From positions 62,001 to 126,000 of the forward strand of contig JALSSV010000013.1 in the NCBI GenBank assembly GCA_026984045.1: a stretch of DNA of 64,000 nt, given 5' to 3'. This document shows positions 29,777 to 41,136 of this stretch, piece by piece. The DNA is from Chromatiales bacterium (GTDB lineage Bacteria; Pseudomonadota; Gammaproteobacteria; UBA6429; Thiohalophilaceae). The notes beneath the pieces are model-generated. The model did no database searches and was not told the origin of the DNA. It saw nothing but the letters and a program-made list of their open reading frames with translations. The position numbers were made by a program, and so were the translations under genes. Numbering within the stretch: the stretch's first letter is position 1; the number at the start of each line of letters is the position of its first letter.

Positions 29777-29896
29777 TCAACACTGGCTAAACGCAACTAC
29801 TATTCCCGAACAGAAACCAAGGCCGACAAACGTAGCGATACACTGGCCATGCCGGGGATGGCGGGGGCGCTGATCGGACGAGAAGGGCTCCTTCAT
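29777..29896 (-). CDS. Possible 39-aa small protein between csb2 and cas4-cas1
   Basis: ATG at 29896 overlaps the csb2 stop codon in the sequence ATGA, with AGGAAG seven bases upstream, so coupled translation is possible. The first half is polar and basic (MKEPFSSDQRPRHPRHG); the second half is hydrophobic with three cysteines (CIATFVGLGFCSGIVVAFSQC) and could span a membrane. It ends 34 bases before the likely cas4-cas1 ATG. It fills an otherwise unusual 150-bp gap in a tightly packed operon. No family recognised; it might be spurious. Confidence 0.4.
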   Translation of the reverse strand: MKEPFSSDQRPRHPRHGQCIATFVGLGFCSGIVVAFSQC

Positions 29897-31431
29897 TGAT
29901 TGTCTTCCTTTGCCGGGGCAAACAGGCCCAACCCGAAATGGCAACCGAAGCCCAGCGCCAAGGGACCGCTGACGGGTTGAGGAAACCTCAGGCGCAGGAA
30001 ACAACCACGCGTGTCCGGCTGTGTCAGGCCGCGCTTGTTACGGAAACGGTGAAAGTGGATCGAGCGGCGCGGTTTTCCATGCACCATGATCTCCGGCAGC
30101 CACTCGACCGTCTCCGGCTCGGGCAAGCCGCGCAAACGGCATTCCTTGCGAATGTACGCTGCAACCTGCTCACGTTCGGAGGGTTTCTTTTTCAGATGCC
30201 AGGGTCGAAGATAGGGGGTGACGGACTGCCAGACCGTGGCCTTGCCGGCATAGCGGCTGTCCCCGCGAAAATCCCTTACCTGACCGGCGCCTTCCAGAAT
30301 GACGCGCCATTCCACACCGCCATGGCCTCGAAAAAGCGTGAGCCGCTCCAGAACTTTCTGTGCCCGAACTGACAGACCTTGCGGCGCATGCAGCAGCAGG
30401 TGGTCGATGCGGCCATCGCCATCGGCATCCTCGGGCAAATAGAATGCGTGGCCATGCCGGTTGTCCGGGCCGAGTTCATGCCCACTCAGTTCCCGCGGCA
30501 ACCGGTCCCGGCCACCCAGCAACTGCTTGGCCCTGCCCATGATCGCCGCGCGGAAGCGTTCGCCGATGCGCACGGCGTCTTCCACACGGGGCAGGGGTTT
30601 CCCGGTCAGCATGAAACGGGCGGTGGTCACTCCAGTCGAATGTGTTTCTGGCCGCGCCAGCCGTGGACGCAGGCAATCCACGGGGCGCAGGTAATTGACA
30701 TATTGCCCGGCGGGGGGCTGGCTCCAACCCGCCTGCTGGAGGTCGGACGTATCCACGCTCAGGGCGTCCACCAGTCCCTCAGGTGTGGTCGCCTGCAATT
30801 GTTTTTTCTTCTTGCCCTTCAGGGTAGCCAGCTCATTGCGCGCGAAATCCTGCCGCCACTGCGCATAGTCCCGGTGGTGGCGTGGCAGCAGCAGACGCAC
30901 GACCTCTCCCAGTACTTCGCCGGTCTCGGTATCCACGTCCTGTTCACCCGGAAGGCATGGGAATACATCCGGCAGTTCATCGTCCGGAAGACGGCGCGCT
31001 TCGACCCAGCTCTCGGCCCGGCCAAGGTAACCCACCTTGTGCAAAAGCTCATCCAGCAACGGCGCAAGTTCATCTGGCAAATCGACTCCCGGCCAGGCCA
31101 CGACGAGTTCGCTTTCGGGATTCACCCGGGCAAAGGCATCAAACACCAGCGACGTGTTTCCCTTCCACTGGGGCATGTAATGCCGGGTATGCGCATGTAC
31201 CGCTGGCGGCAGATGATAGACAGGGCGCGACTCGCTCAAGACATCGATCAACGCTTCCAATTGCTCGAACGGGAATCGCTGAGGGTCGGCCTTGTGATAC
31301 CAGGTCGAGATCAATGCACGGCAGAGCCGCCACGGCGCTGGTGGCCATTCGATGTCCGCCTCATTGACATGACGGCCCCAGGGATTGGCATGATAACGCC
31401 CGGCGAGAAAGCGGAATCCGATGGCCAGCAT
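29893..31431 (-). CDS. csb2: Type I-G Cascade subunit Csb2 (Cas5/Cas6-type RAMP)
   Basis: 512 aa. Recognised as the GSU0054/Csb2 family from its start MLAIGFRFLAGRYHANPWG, the segment EWPPAPWRLCRALISTW, and a glycine-rich RAMP-type loop near the C-terminus (SGPLALGFGCHFGLGLF). In type I-G this protein fills the Cas5 position and is thought to carry a Cas6-like repeat-processing function, since the locus has no separate cas6. Start ATG at 31431 lies four bases after the csb1 stop, with AGGAAG upstream. A His-rich strip in the middle (HLLLHAPQG) resembles RAMP catalytic regions but I cannot assign the catalytic residue. Confidence 0.92.
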   Translation of the reverse strand: MLAIGFRFLAGRYHANPWGRHVNEADIEWPPAPWRLCRALISTWYHKADPQRFPFEQLEALIDVLSESRPVYHLPPAVHAHTRHYMPQWKGNTSLVFDAFARVNPESELVVAWPGVDLPDELAPLLDELLHKVGYLGRAESWVEARRLPDDELPDVFPCLPGEQDVDTETGEVLGEVVRLLLPRHHRDYAQWRQDFARNELATLKGKKKKQLQATTPEGLVDALSVDTSDLQQAGWSQPPAGQYVNYLRPVDCLRPRLARPETHSTGVTTARFMLTGKPLPRVEDAVRIGERFRAAIMGRAKQLLGGRDRLPRELSGHELGPDNRHGHAFYLPEDADGDGRIDHLLLHAPQGLSVRAQKVLERLTLFRGHGGVEWRVILEGAGQVRDFRGDSRYAGKATVWQSVTPYLRPWHLKKKPSEREQVAAYIRKECRLRGLPEPETVEWLPEIMVHGKPRRSIHFHRFRNKRGLTQPDTRGCFLRLRFPQPVSGPLALGFGCHFGLGLFAPAKEDNQ

Positions 31432-31435
31432 GGCG

Positions 31436-34813
<3,378 letters not shown>

Positions 34814-34821
<8 letters not shown>

Positions 34822-35326
34822 TCTTTTCCTGCTCCTCGAGAATCCAGCGCAGGTGCTGGATGTCATCGTGGTCCCTTTGGCGGCCCGCGGATTCCTTCAT
34901 GTCGATGAGGGTGGGGATGGTGACGAAGCGGACTTCCAGTCCCTTGGCGATGCTGCCGCGCATGGCGGCATCGTACTCCCTGTCGAAGTCGAATGGCTCG
35001 CTGATGAAGATATCCAGCGGTGTTTCGGGATGATGATTACTCACCAGGCAAAGCACCTGCATGTTTTTTTCTGCCTGCCACTTCTTGCGGTTTTCGGCGC
35101 GGGCGAACTGATCGGCGGTGACCGGCACCGATGTCTGATAACCCAGTTCGCTCAAGGCCCGGAATGCCGACAGGACATTCTCATGCTGCAACTGGATAAC
35201 GAGGTCCAAATCATTGGTCAGGCGTTGATAACCGTGCGCATTGACCGCAAGGCCTCCAACCACGAGATAGCGCACCCCGACATCGTTGAGCGCACGGAAG
35301 ATGGCTTCCAGGCTTGCCAGTCTCAC
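34814..35326 (-). CDS. Minimal nucleotidyltransferase embedded in the cas operon
   Basis: 170 aa from a GTG at 35326 with GGAGG seven bases upstream. The GTG overlaps the cas3 stop as GTGA, and the gene's end overlaps the csx17 start by eight bases. The MNT-type nucleotidyltransferase active site is intact: GG (24-25) in LVVGGLAVNAHG, D39-x-D41 in RLTNDLDLVI, and third acidic D105 in TPLDIFIS. The C-terminal helix (LIDMKESAGRQRDHDDIQHLRWI) matches the usual end of AbiEii/DUF6036-like NTases. Such enzymes transfer nucleotides to tRNA, protein or small molecules, often as toxins. No partner HEPN antitoxin is adjacent. It is not a known core type I-G gene; function in CRISPR is unknown. Confidence 0.88.
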
Positions 35327-37770
35327 GCCGAATCCTCCACCACATAGCGCGCCGAGGCACGCCAGTCGGCAATACGTACGAGCATTTCCAGCCAGGCGAG
35401 CCGGAAAGGACCATGGTGTTGCAACAACTGCTGGGTGCGTGTACTCCAGGATGGTCCCATGGCGCCATCCCCCAGCTCCATGATGTCCAGGCGCAAGGTG
35501 GTCTCCGGCAGTTGCACGCCATCGATCTCCAGCGCCGGCAACGTGTCACCCTCCCACACGCCACGCGCAAAACGGCGCGCATCCCCCGGCCCTTGTTCAT
35601 CGGGCAGGGCGCGCAAGCCCATGCGCACTTTGCCGTGATGGGCGGCGATCAGGTATGCAACGAGATCGTGATGCTCATCCCTGTCACCATGCTCCAGCCA
35701 GGCCAGCATTGACGCCAGTTCATGGCGAAAGTGCCGGCGTTCCGTGAAACCGCCCGGGCCGCCGCAGACGGCATACCGACTTTTTCCTGTCGCCTCGCCC
35801 TTGGCCCAGAGTCGTCCCGCCTTGTCTGCCGCCTGCGCATCGTTTTCCAGCAGCATGGTCTGGAAGGCACGATGTGCCTTGCCTGCATCGTGCCATTGCG
35901 CTGCACGGCTGACGCAAACCCGGTGTTCGGTTTCCCCTACGGCCTCGCACAGGCGCTCTGCTTCGTCCCGGACATCCGCAAGATGCCGTGTCAGTATCAC
36001 GGCCCGGCCAATCCGGCTGCGCCGATCATCGTCGTAGGCGGCCTGGCTTTCGGTCATCACGTCCAATGCGGTCAACGGCCGCTTCTTGTCGACATGCCCG
36101 GCAACAAAGCCTCTCACCGGATCGTAGCCCCCGTCCGCACAGCGCAACAGCAAGGTCATGCCCGGACGCACCTTATCGGCAGCAAGCGCACTCCACCGTT
36201 GTGCCAGTGCATCCCAGACGAAGGCTGCACGGCTCTGTTTCTTTTTCAGCTTTTCGAGATGGGATCTGATCTGGCCAATGGACACCGGACACAGTTCGTC
36301 CCGCGCCGGCGTGCCCTGCTCACCGGGCCGATCCCCGAAATCACGCCAGTAGACCCATACCGGCGGCGTACCGCCATCCCGGATCCAGGGTGAAATATCG
36401 ATGTCGAAACCAGACAGATCGGGATCGGTATTGAACAGATCGAGAAAGTCCTTGCGCCGAATCACCTGGTAGGGGGGCAGCGCACTCTCGACCGGGGGCA
36501 GATCGGCCGCTGCGACGGAGTCGCACTCCAGCAGGATTTTTCTGGCATGATCGAGTTCAATGCCGGTATAAGGCGCCCCCAGCTTCTCGCTGGAGGCAAC
36601 GTCCATCCAATAGACCCGGGCTTCCCCGTATTCACCGGCGCGGTTACATCGTCCGAACCGCTGCACCATGGAAGACCAGGGCGCCAGTTCGGTGAACATG
36701 ACGCGCGAGGAAATGTCCACGCCTGCCTCAATCGCCTGGGTGGCGATGACGATGACATTGTCAGCAGGTCCGATGTCCAGAATACGCCGATTGATTGCCG
36801 AGCGCTCCGCCTGGCGGAACCGGGAATGCACCAGCATCAGCTCCGGCACATCCTCTATCCCCTTGAGTTGCCTGGCCAGTTCCCCGTAAAGCCCCTGGCT
36901 GCGTTGCACATTGTTGAGAATGACCAGGGTTGGCGCATCGCCGCCATGAGCTTTCAGGATTTCTTCGGCGAGCGCAGCCAGATACGATTTCGCATTTCCT
37001 TTTGCCGTATCGGCATCAAGCACCGCACCAGCCTGCTGCAGCCGTTTCACGGCTTCCCGCCGCCTTCTGACAGCCGGCCCCTGTTTTTCCTGCTCACTCA
37101 ATGTCAGCATCCGCAGCCCTTCGACATGGGGCCGGAAATCGATGCTGCCGAGCCATTGCGGATTCAGCGTGGCGGAGATCCAAAGGGATCTGGCGCTGGC
37201 CGGCATTTCCGGCAAGCGCCGCAAGGCCTCCAACTGGGTCGAGGTCGGCAGGCCGGCGCCCATCAATTGAATCTCGTCAAACACCCACAGGGCATCGTTG
37301 TGCAGCAGGGCAAAGTCGATGGGCCAGCGATAACGGCTCATGCCATAACCCCGCATCAGCGCCCGCGACAGCAACATGTCCTGGGTGCCGAGAAGGATCA
37401 TGTCCTTTTCCGGATAGGCGACCCACGAGCGGGTGTCGGTTTCACCGCCCATGAGCCGGTGCACGGAAACCCCCGCCCGTTCGGCATTGGAAGCGAGAAG
37501 ATCCAGACGTTTCAACCAGTTGACGACGTTTTCTTCGATTTGTTCCACCAGCACCCGCGTGGGCAGGCAGTAGACCAGACGCCGCGGCGTGGCCGGATCC
37601 CCCTTGCCCCGCTTGTAAAGCCAGGCCAGTACCACGGCGGCGGTCTTGCCCAGGCCAGTGGGAATATCCAGCAGATCGGGCCAATCTTCCGTGGCCAGTC
37701 TGACCTGATAGGGATACGGCGCATCTGGGATATTCAGCGCGGTTTGAAAGAACGTGGTGAAATCATCCAT
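35323..37770 (-). CDS. cas3: Type I-G helicase-nuclease Cas3 (helicase then HD)
   Basis: 815 aa. Unwinds and degrades target DNA recruited by Cascade. The SF2 helicase comes first: Walker A DIPTGLGKT (~residues 35-43), DExH-type box VFDEIQLMG (~170), SATLN motif (WISATLNPQW), VIVIATQAIEAGVDIS and QRFGRCNRAGE (motif VI). The HD nuclease is C-terminal, with WHDAGKAH near residue 625 and HELASMLAWLEHG and YLIAAHHGK further on. This order (HD last) is the type I-G layout and the reverse of most type I Cas3 proteins. First gene of the operon proper, 92 bp after the WYL regulator; its stop overlaps the nucleotidyltransferase start. Confidence 0.95.
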   Translation of the reverse strand: MDDFTTFFQTALNIPDAPYPYQVRLATEDWPDLLDIPTGLGKTAAVVLAWLYKRGKGDPATPRRLVYCLPTRVLVEQIEENVVNWLKRLDLLASNAERAGVSVHRLMGGETDTRSWVAYPEKDMILLGTQDMLLSRALMRGYGMSRYRWPIDFALLHNDALWVFDEIQLMGAGLPTSTQLEALRRLPEMPASARSLWISATLNPQWLGSIDFRPHVEGLRMLTLSEQEKQGPAVRRRREAVKRLQQAGAVLDADTAKGNAKSYLAALAEEILKAHGGDAPTLVILNNVQRSQGLYGELARQLKGIEDVPELMLVHSRFRQAERSAINRRILDIGPADNVIVIATQAIEAGVDISSRVMFTELAPWSSMVQRFGRCNRAGEYGEARVYWMDVASSEKLGAPYTGIELDHARKILLECDSVAAADLPPVESALPPYQVIRRKDFLDLFNTDPDLSGFDIDISPWIRDGGTPPVWVYWRDFGDRPGEQGTPARDELCPVSIGQIRSHLEKLKKKQSRAAFVWDALAQRWSALAADKVRPGMTLLLRCADGGYDPVRGFVAGHVDKKRPLTALDVMTESQAAYDDDRRSRIGRAVILTRHLADVRDEAERLCEAVGETEHRVCVSRAAQWHDAGKAHRAFQTMLLENDAQAADKAGRLWAKGEATGKSRYAVCGGPGGFTERRHFRHELASMLAWLEHGDRDEHHDLVAYLIAAHHGKVRMGLRALPDEQGPGDARRFARGVWEGDTLPALEIDGVQLPETTLRLDIMELGDGAMGPSWSTRTQQLLQHHGPFRLAWLEMLVRIADWRASARYVVEDSA

Positions 37771-37820
37771 TTCTTGCCCCTGTCACTCCGACAAAACGGG
37801 TCAGTTCCCCCTTTCAACCC

Positions 37821-37843
37821 ATCATACCAATCCCCCTTGTCAA
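37821..37843 (-). promoter_or_regulatory. Candidate cas3 operon promoter
   Basis: On the minus strand TGGTATGAT (complement of 37821-37829) is an extended -10, and TTGACA (complement of 37838-37843) lies just upstream but with non-standard spacing (about nine to eleven bases). The extended -10 alone could drive cas3, whose start is about 50 bp downstream. Confidence 0.35.
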
Positions 37844-37862
37844 AACCTGACCAGGCGTCGAC

Positions 37863-38834
37863 TTATTCTGGGTAATTGTTGAGCGCCGCGCTCAACTTTT
37901 CCCTGATCGTTTGTCGCAATGCCTCCGGTCCGAGGACCTCCACATCCGGACCGTACTTCAGGATGTCCATGATCAGTTCACGGGGATCGCTGTAGGGAAT
38001 GTGCAACTCGTAACCACCATCGGGGAGGATCGTTCCCTGTTGTTGCGGATGCCACTGCTCATCGGCCACCCAGCGGGCGGCTTCGGGCGTGAAACGCAGG
38101 TGGGCGGTCTGTTGGGGCTTGCCGGCGAAGATGCCGTAACCACCGGTGAAGTGCGCATCGAGCTGCTCGGCCGGGATATCCCGGGCCGGATCGTCGAGGA
38201 TTTCGACCGGGTGCAGGCGGTCGAGGGCGAAGCTGCGCAACGCGTTGCGCAAATGGCAGAAGGCGTCGAGGTACCAGTTGCTGCGGTAATAGACGAGGCG
38301 CTGGGGCGAGATCCGCCGTTCGGTGGTCTGGTCGCGCTCGCGGCCATGGTAGAGAATGCTCATCTGGCGGCGTGCCAGCACGGCGCTGGCCACCTGTCGA
38401 AAATGCTTCATTTCCGTGGGGCGCCCCGCCATTGGCAGGATGCGGATGCGTTCGGCGATGTCCGGATTGCCGTAGCGGCGGTGGGTGAGCAGCGCCTGCA
38501 AGCGGGTCCGCAGCGGCGCGATATGGGGTGTGAGAATACCGGGTTGAAGGTTGTCCAGCAGTTGATGCGACACCAGCAGGGCATGAGCCTCCTCGGCGCT
38601 GAACCAGAGGCCCGGCAACGCAAAGGCCCCCTGGTTCGCGGTGTCGTAATAGTAGCCGTTACGGGTGCGATCGTATTCCACCGGCGCGCCGAGCCGATCC
38701 CGCAGGAGGCGAAGCGCGCGCCGGGCCGTGGAGTCCGAGCACTCCAGCGCCGCCTGGATCTCCACCAACGGCATCGGCGTTCGTCTTCCGGCAAGTAACT
38801 GGTGCAGCTCGAAAATCCGGTCGAATTTGTCCAT
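37863..38834 (-). CDS. WYL-domain transcriptional regulator upstream of cas3
   Basis: 323 aa. N-terminal winged helix-turn-helix of the YafY/DeoR-like type (~1-65; [25 protein letters not shown]), a linker, and a WYL domain (~150-235; [35 protein letters not shown], quoted here only to show W-Y-L in NWYLDAFCH) and a C-terminal WCX-like extension. WYL proteins bind nucleic acids or nucleotide ligands and often control defence systems, including CRISPR loci. It is 92 bp upstream of cas3 in the same direction, so it probably regulates the cas operon; sign of regulation unknown. A TATATT preceded by TTGC (minus strand, around 38847-38856) is a candidate -10. Confidence 0.9.
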   Translation of the reverse strand: MDKFDRIFELHQLLAGRRTPMPLVEIQAALECSDSTARRALRLLRDRLGAPVEYDRTRNGYYYDTANQGAFALPGLWFSAEEAHALLVSHQLLDNLQPGILTPHIAPLRTRLQALLTHRRYGNPDIAERIRILPMAGRPTEMKHFRQVASAVLARRQMSILYHGRERDQTTERRISPQRLVYYRSNWYLDAFCHLRNALRSFALDRLHPVEILDDPARDIPAEQLDAHFTGGYGIFAGKPQQTAHLRFTPEAARWVADEQWHPQQQGTILPDGGYELHIPYSDPRELIMDILKYGPDVEVLGPEALRQTIREKLSAALNNYPE

Positions 38835-38945
38835 GCCTGCGAATATAGCAAGTCACAATCCGGTCGGCATGCCCCCTCTGCGCACTGCTTCCCTGGGCCA
38901 CGTCCAGAGCCTACAATAGCCTTTCACCCACGCAGGATCGCCGCC

Positions 38946-39692
38946 ATGACCCGCAAGACCACCCATTTCGGTTTCCAGGAAGTGCCCTACGAGGAGAAGG
39001 TCCGCAAGGTGGCGGGCGTGTTCCACTCGGTGGCCGACAAGTACGACGTGATGAACGATCTCATGTCGATGGGCATCCACCGCCTGTGGAAGCGCTACAC
39101 GGTGGAGATGAGCGGCGTGAAGGCGGGTGACCACGTGCTGGATCTGGCCAGCGGCACCGGCGATCTGGCGGCCCGCTTCGCGCGCATCGTCGGGCCCGAG
39201 GGCGCGGTAACCCTGGCCGACATCAACGCCTCCATGCTGCGGGTGGGGCGCGAACGGCTGACCGACGAGGGGCTGGTGGGCAACATCCGCTACGTGCAGG
39301 CCAACGCCGAATGCCTGCCCTTCCCCGACAACCACTTCGACGCGGTGACCATCGCCTTCGGCCTGCGCAACGTCACCGACAAGGACGCGGCCCTGCGCTC
39401 CATGTACCGCGTGCTCAAGCCCGGCGCGCCGCTGCTGGTGCTGGAATTCAGCAGGCCGGTCGTCAAGCCCCTCAATCCGATCTACGACCTCTACTCCTTC
39501 AAGGTGCTGCCCCTGCTGGGCAAACTCATCGCCAACGATGCCGAGAGCTACCAGTACCTGGCCGAATCGATCCGCAAGCACCCTGATCAGGAAACCCTCA
39601 GGCACATGATGATCGAAGCCGGCTTCGACCGGGTCGAATACTTTAACCTCACCGGCGGCATCACCGCCCTGCACCGCGGCTACAAGCTGTGA
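38946..39692 (+). CDS. ubiE: Ubiquinone/menaquinone C-methyltransferase UbiE
   Basis: 248 aa. SAM-dependent C-methylation of the quinone ring. Seen: [25 protein letters not shown] (N-terminal block, residues ~6-30), [21 protein letters not shown]-binding [47 protein letters not shown] and the C-terminal [13 protein letters not shown]. All family blocks are present. The stop overlaps the next gene's GTG as GTGA. A TACAAT at 38912-38917 is a candidate -10. Confidence 0.97.
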   Translation: MTRKTTHFGFQEVPYEEKVRKVAGVFHSVADKYDVMNDLMSMGIHRLWKRYTVEMSGVKAGDHVLDLASGTGDLAARFARIVGPEGAVTLADINASMLRVGRERLTDEGLVGNIRYVQANAECLPFPDNHFDAVTIAFGLRNVTDKDAALRSMYRVLKPGAPLLVLEFSRPVVKPLNPIYDLYSFKVLPLLGKLIANDAESYQYLAESIRKHPDQETLRHMMIEAGFDRVEYFNLTGGITALHRGYKL

Positions 39693-40174
39693 CCACCCCC
39701 GCCCAGCACTATGCCGGATTCTGGCGCCGCCTCGCCGCCTTCGGGCTCGACGCCCTGCTGTACCTGGCCCTCACCGCGCCGCTGCGGGTGGCCCTGTTCG
39801 GCCGCGAGGCCTTCACCGGCCCGGCCGAGATGACGCCGGCCTTTCTCGTCCTGGATCTCCTGCTCGGCTGGCTGCTGCCGGTGCTGGCCATTCTCTGGTG
39901 CTGGCAGCGCTGGGGCGCCACGCCGGGCAAGTGGCTGATGGAGATCCAGGTGCTCGACGCCCGCACCCTGCAGCCGCTGACTTGGCGCCAGGGCGCCCTG
40001 CGCCTGCTCGGCTACCTGGTCTCCGCCGCCCTGTTCTACCTGGGCTTTCTCTGGATCGCCTTCGACCGGCGCAAGCAGGGCCTGCACGACAAGCTGGCCG
40101 GCACCGTGGTGGTGCGGCGCCGCCCCGATCTGGCCGACGAACCGCTGGCCCGGCTGATGGAGGGCTGGCGATGA
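39689..40174 (+). CDS. RDD-family membrane protein
   Basis: 161 aa, GTG start overlapping the ubiE stop by four bases. Three hydrophobic segments (~22-40, 55-72, 112-130). The RDD pattern is partly kept: R13-R14 with F-x-x-D ([14 protein letters not shown]) near the N-terminus, [16 protein letters not shown] in the middle, and [18 protein letters not shown] at the end. Function of this family is poorly known; some are Na+/H+ exchangers. Here it is inserted between ubiE and ubiJ, which are neighbours in many gammaproteobacteria; its end overlaps ubiJ by four bases (ATGA). Confidence 0.88.
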   Translation: MTTPAQHYAGFWRRLAAFGLDALLYLALTAPLRVALFGREAFTGPAEMTPAFLVLDLLLGWLLPVLAILWCWQRWGATPGKWLMEIQVLDARTLQPLTWRQGALRLLGYLVSAALFYLGFLWIAFDRRKQGLHDKLAGTVVVRRRPDLADEPLARLMEGWR

Positions 40175-40812
40175 GCCTCGCCGGCGAGCTGACCGTGGCC
40201 GCCCTGGCCGCGGCGGAGACCGCCTTCAACCAGGCCCTGCGCCTCGATCCCGAATCCCTGCGGCGCCTCGCGGCGCTGCACGGCAAGGTGATCGCCATCG
40301 AGCTGCGCGGCACCGGCCTGACGCTGTACATCCTCCCCGGCCCCGACGGCGTGAGCGTGCTGGGCGCCTACGCTGGCGAGCCCGACACCGTGCTCTGCGG
40401 CACCCCGCTGGCCCTGACCCGCATGGGGCTGGGCGAGGCCACCGGGATGCTGTTCGCAGGCCAGGTGACCATTCGAGGCGACGTGGAAACCGGCCAGCGT
40501 TTCAAGGCCATCCTCGACGATCTGGATCCCGACTGGCTCGACCCCCTCGCTCGCCTCGTGGGCGACATCCCCGCCCACCGCCTCGGCCGGCTGCTGCAGG
40601 ACGCCGGCGACTGGGCCCGCCAGGCCCTCGACACGCTGGCCCGCAACGGCGCCGAATACCTCCAGCAGGAAGCCCGCGTGCTGGCCACCCGCGACGACGT
40701 GGCCGAATTCGTCACCGCCGTGGACACCCTGCGCGACGACCTGGCCCGCCTCGAGGCCCGGGTGGCACGCCTGGAGAAAAGGAACGAGAGCCAACCCGGC
40801 GAATCCGTCTAG
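40171..40812 (+). CDS. ubiJ: Ubiquinone biosynthesis accessory factor UbiJ (SCP2 domain)
   Basis: 213 aa. Contains an SCP2-type lipid-binding domain (~20-115; VIAIELRGTGLTLYILPGPDGV, quoted up to ALGA, then TVLCGTPLALTRMGLG and FAGQVTIRGDVETGQRF) and a C-terminal coiled coil (DTLRDDLARLEARVARLEKR). UbiJ with UbiK holds hydrophobic ubiquinone intermediates in the soluble Ubi complex. ATG overlaps the RDD gene stop. ubiB, its usual neighbour, is 6 kb downstream here, so the ubiE-ubiJ-ubiB operon has been split. Confidence 0.92.
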   Translation: MSLAGELTVAALAAAETAFNQALRLDPESLRRLAALHGKVIAIELRGTGLTLYILPGPDGVSVLGAYAGEPDTVLCGTPLALTRMGLGEATGMLFAGQVTIRGDVETGQRFKAILDDLDPDWLDPLARLVGDIPAHRLGRLLQDAGDWARQALDTLARNGAEYLQQEARVLATRDDVAEFVTAVDTLRDDLARLEARVARLEKRNESQPGESV

Positions 40813-40941
40813 CCCCCTCCCGCAGGCCGGCTCAAGCGCAGCGGAGCCGGCAAACCGACCGACCCCATATTCCCGCCCTCTCGTCCCTGACCTGTTCCTG
40901 GTGTATCCTTGCACCCTTGCAAGTCTCCGACAGGAAGCCCC
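40813..40941. other. Spacer after ubiJ with a small repeat and candidate promoter
   Basis: Part of a 324-bp interval without a conventional gene. GGCTCAAGCGCAGCGGAGCCG near 40828-40848 forms a short hairpin (GGCTC/GAGCC) and its core recurs at about 59357-59372. A GTATCC hexamer just upstream of 40915 may be a -10. The rest of the interval holds the short ORF and hairpin listed next. Confidence 0.4.
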
Positions 40942-41061
40942 ATGTCCATTGCCCGTCTGCACGCCCCGTCGCCGCATGCCGCACCCCCGGCCCCTGCCGG
41001 GCGTCGCTTCACTCGCCTTCCCGTGTGCGTGTGCCGCCTGCCGGAGAACGCCCGAACATGA
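40942..41061 (+). CDS. Possible 39-aa leader peptide upstream of phosphofructokinase
   Basis: ATG at 40942 with AGGAAG five bases upstream; stop at 41059-41061. Product begins MSIARLHAPSPHAAPP and is rich in Pro, Ala, His and Arg with a VCVCR stretch, so it does not look like a folded domain. It ends nine bases before a hairpin-plus-T terminator and 75 bp before the phosphofructokinase start, the arrangement of a regulatory leader peptide. May equally be an independent small protein or noise. Confidence 0.35.
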   Translation: MSIARLHAPSPHAAPPAPAGRRFTRLPVCVCRLPENART

Positions 41062-41069
41062 CTTTCCAC

Positions 41070-41100
41070 CGTGCCTGCCTCGTGCAGGCACGTTCGTTTT
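41070..41100 (+). terminator. Hairpin terminator/attenuator in the phosphofructokinase 5' region
   Basis: Perfect 9-bp stem CGTGCCTGC / GCAGGCACG with a five-base loop, followed by TTCGTTTT. It lies between the short ORF and the phosphofructokinase gene, so it would stop transcription before that gene unless overcome or unless a promoter lies after it. Confidence 0.7.
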
Positions 41101-41136
41101 GACCAACCATTGAAGACAAAGAAGGGGAACCCACCC

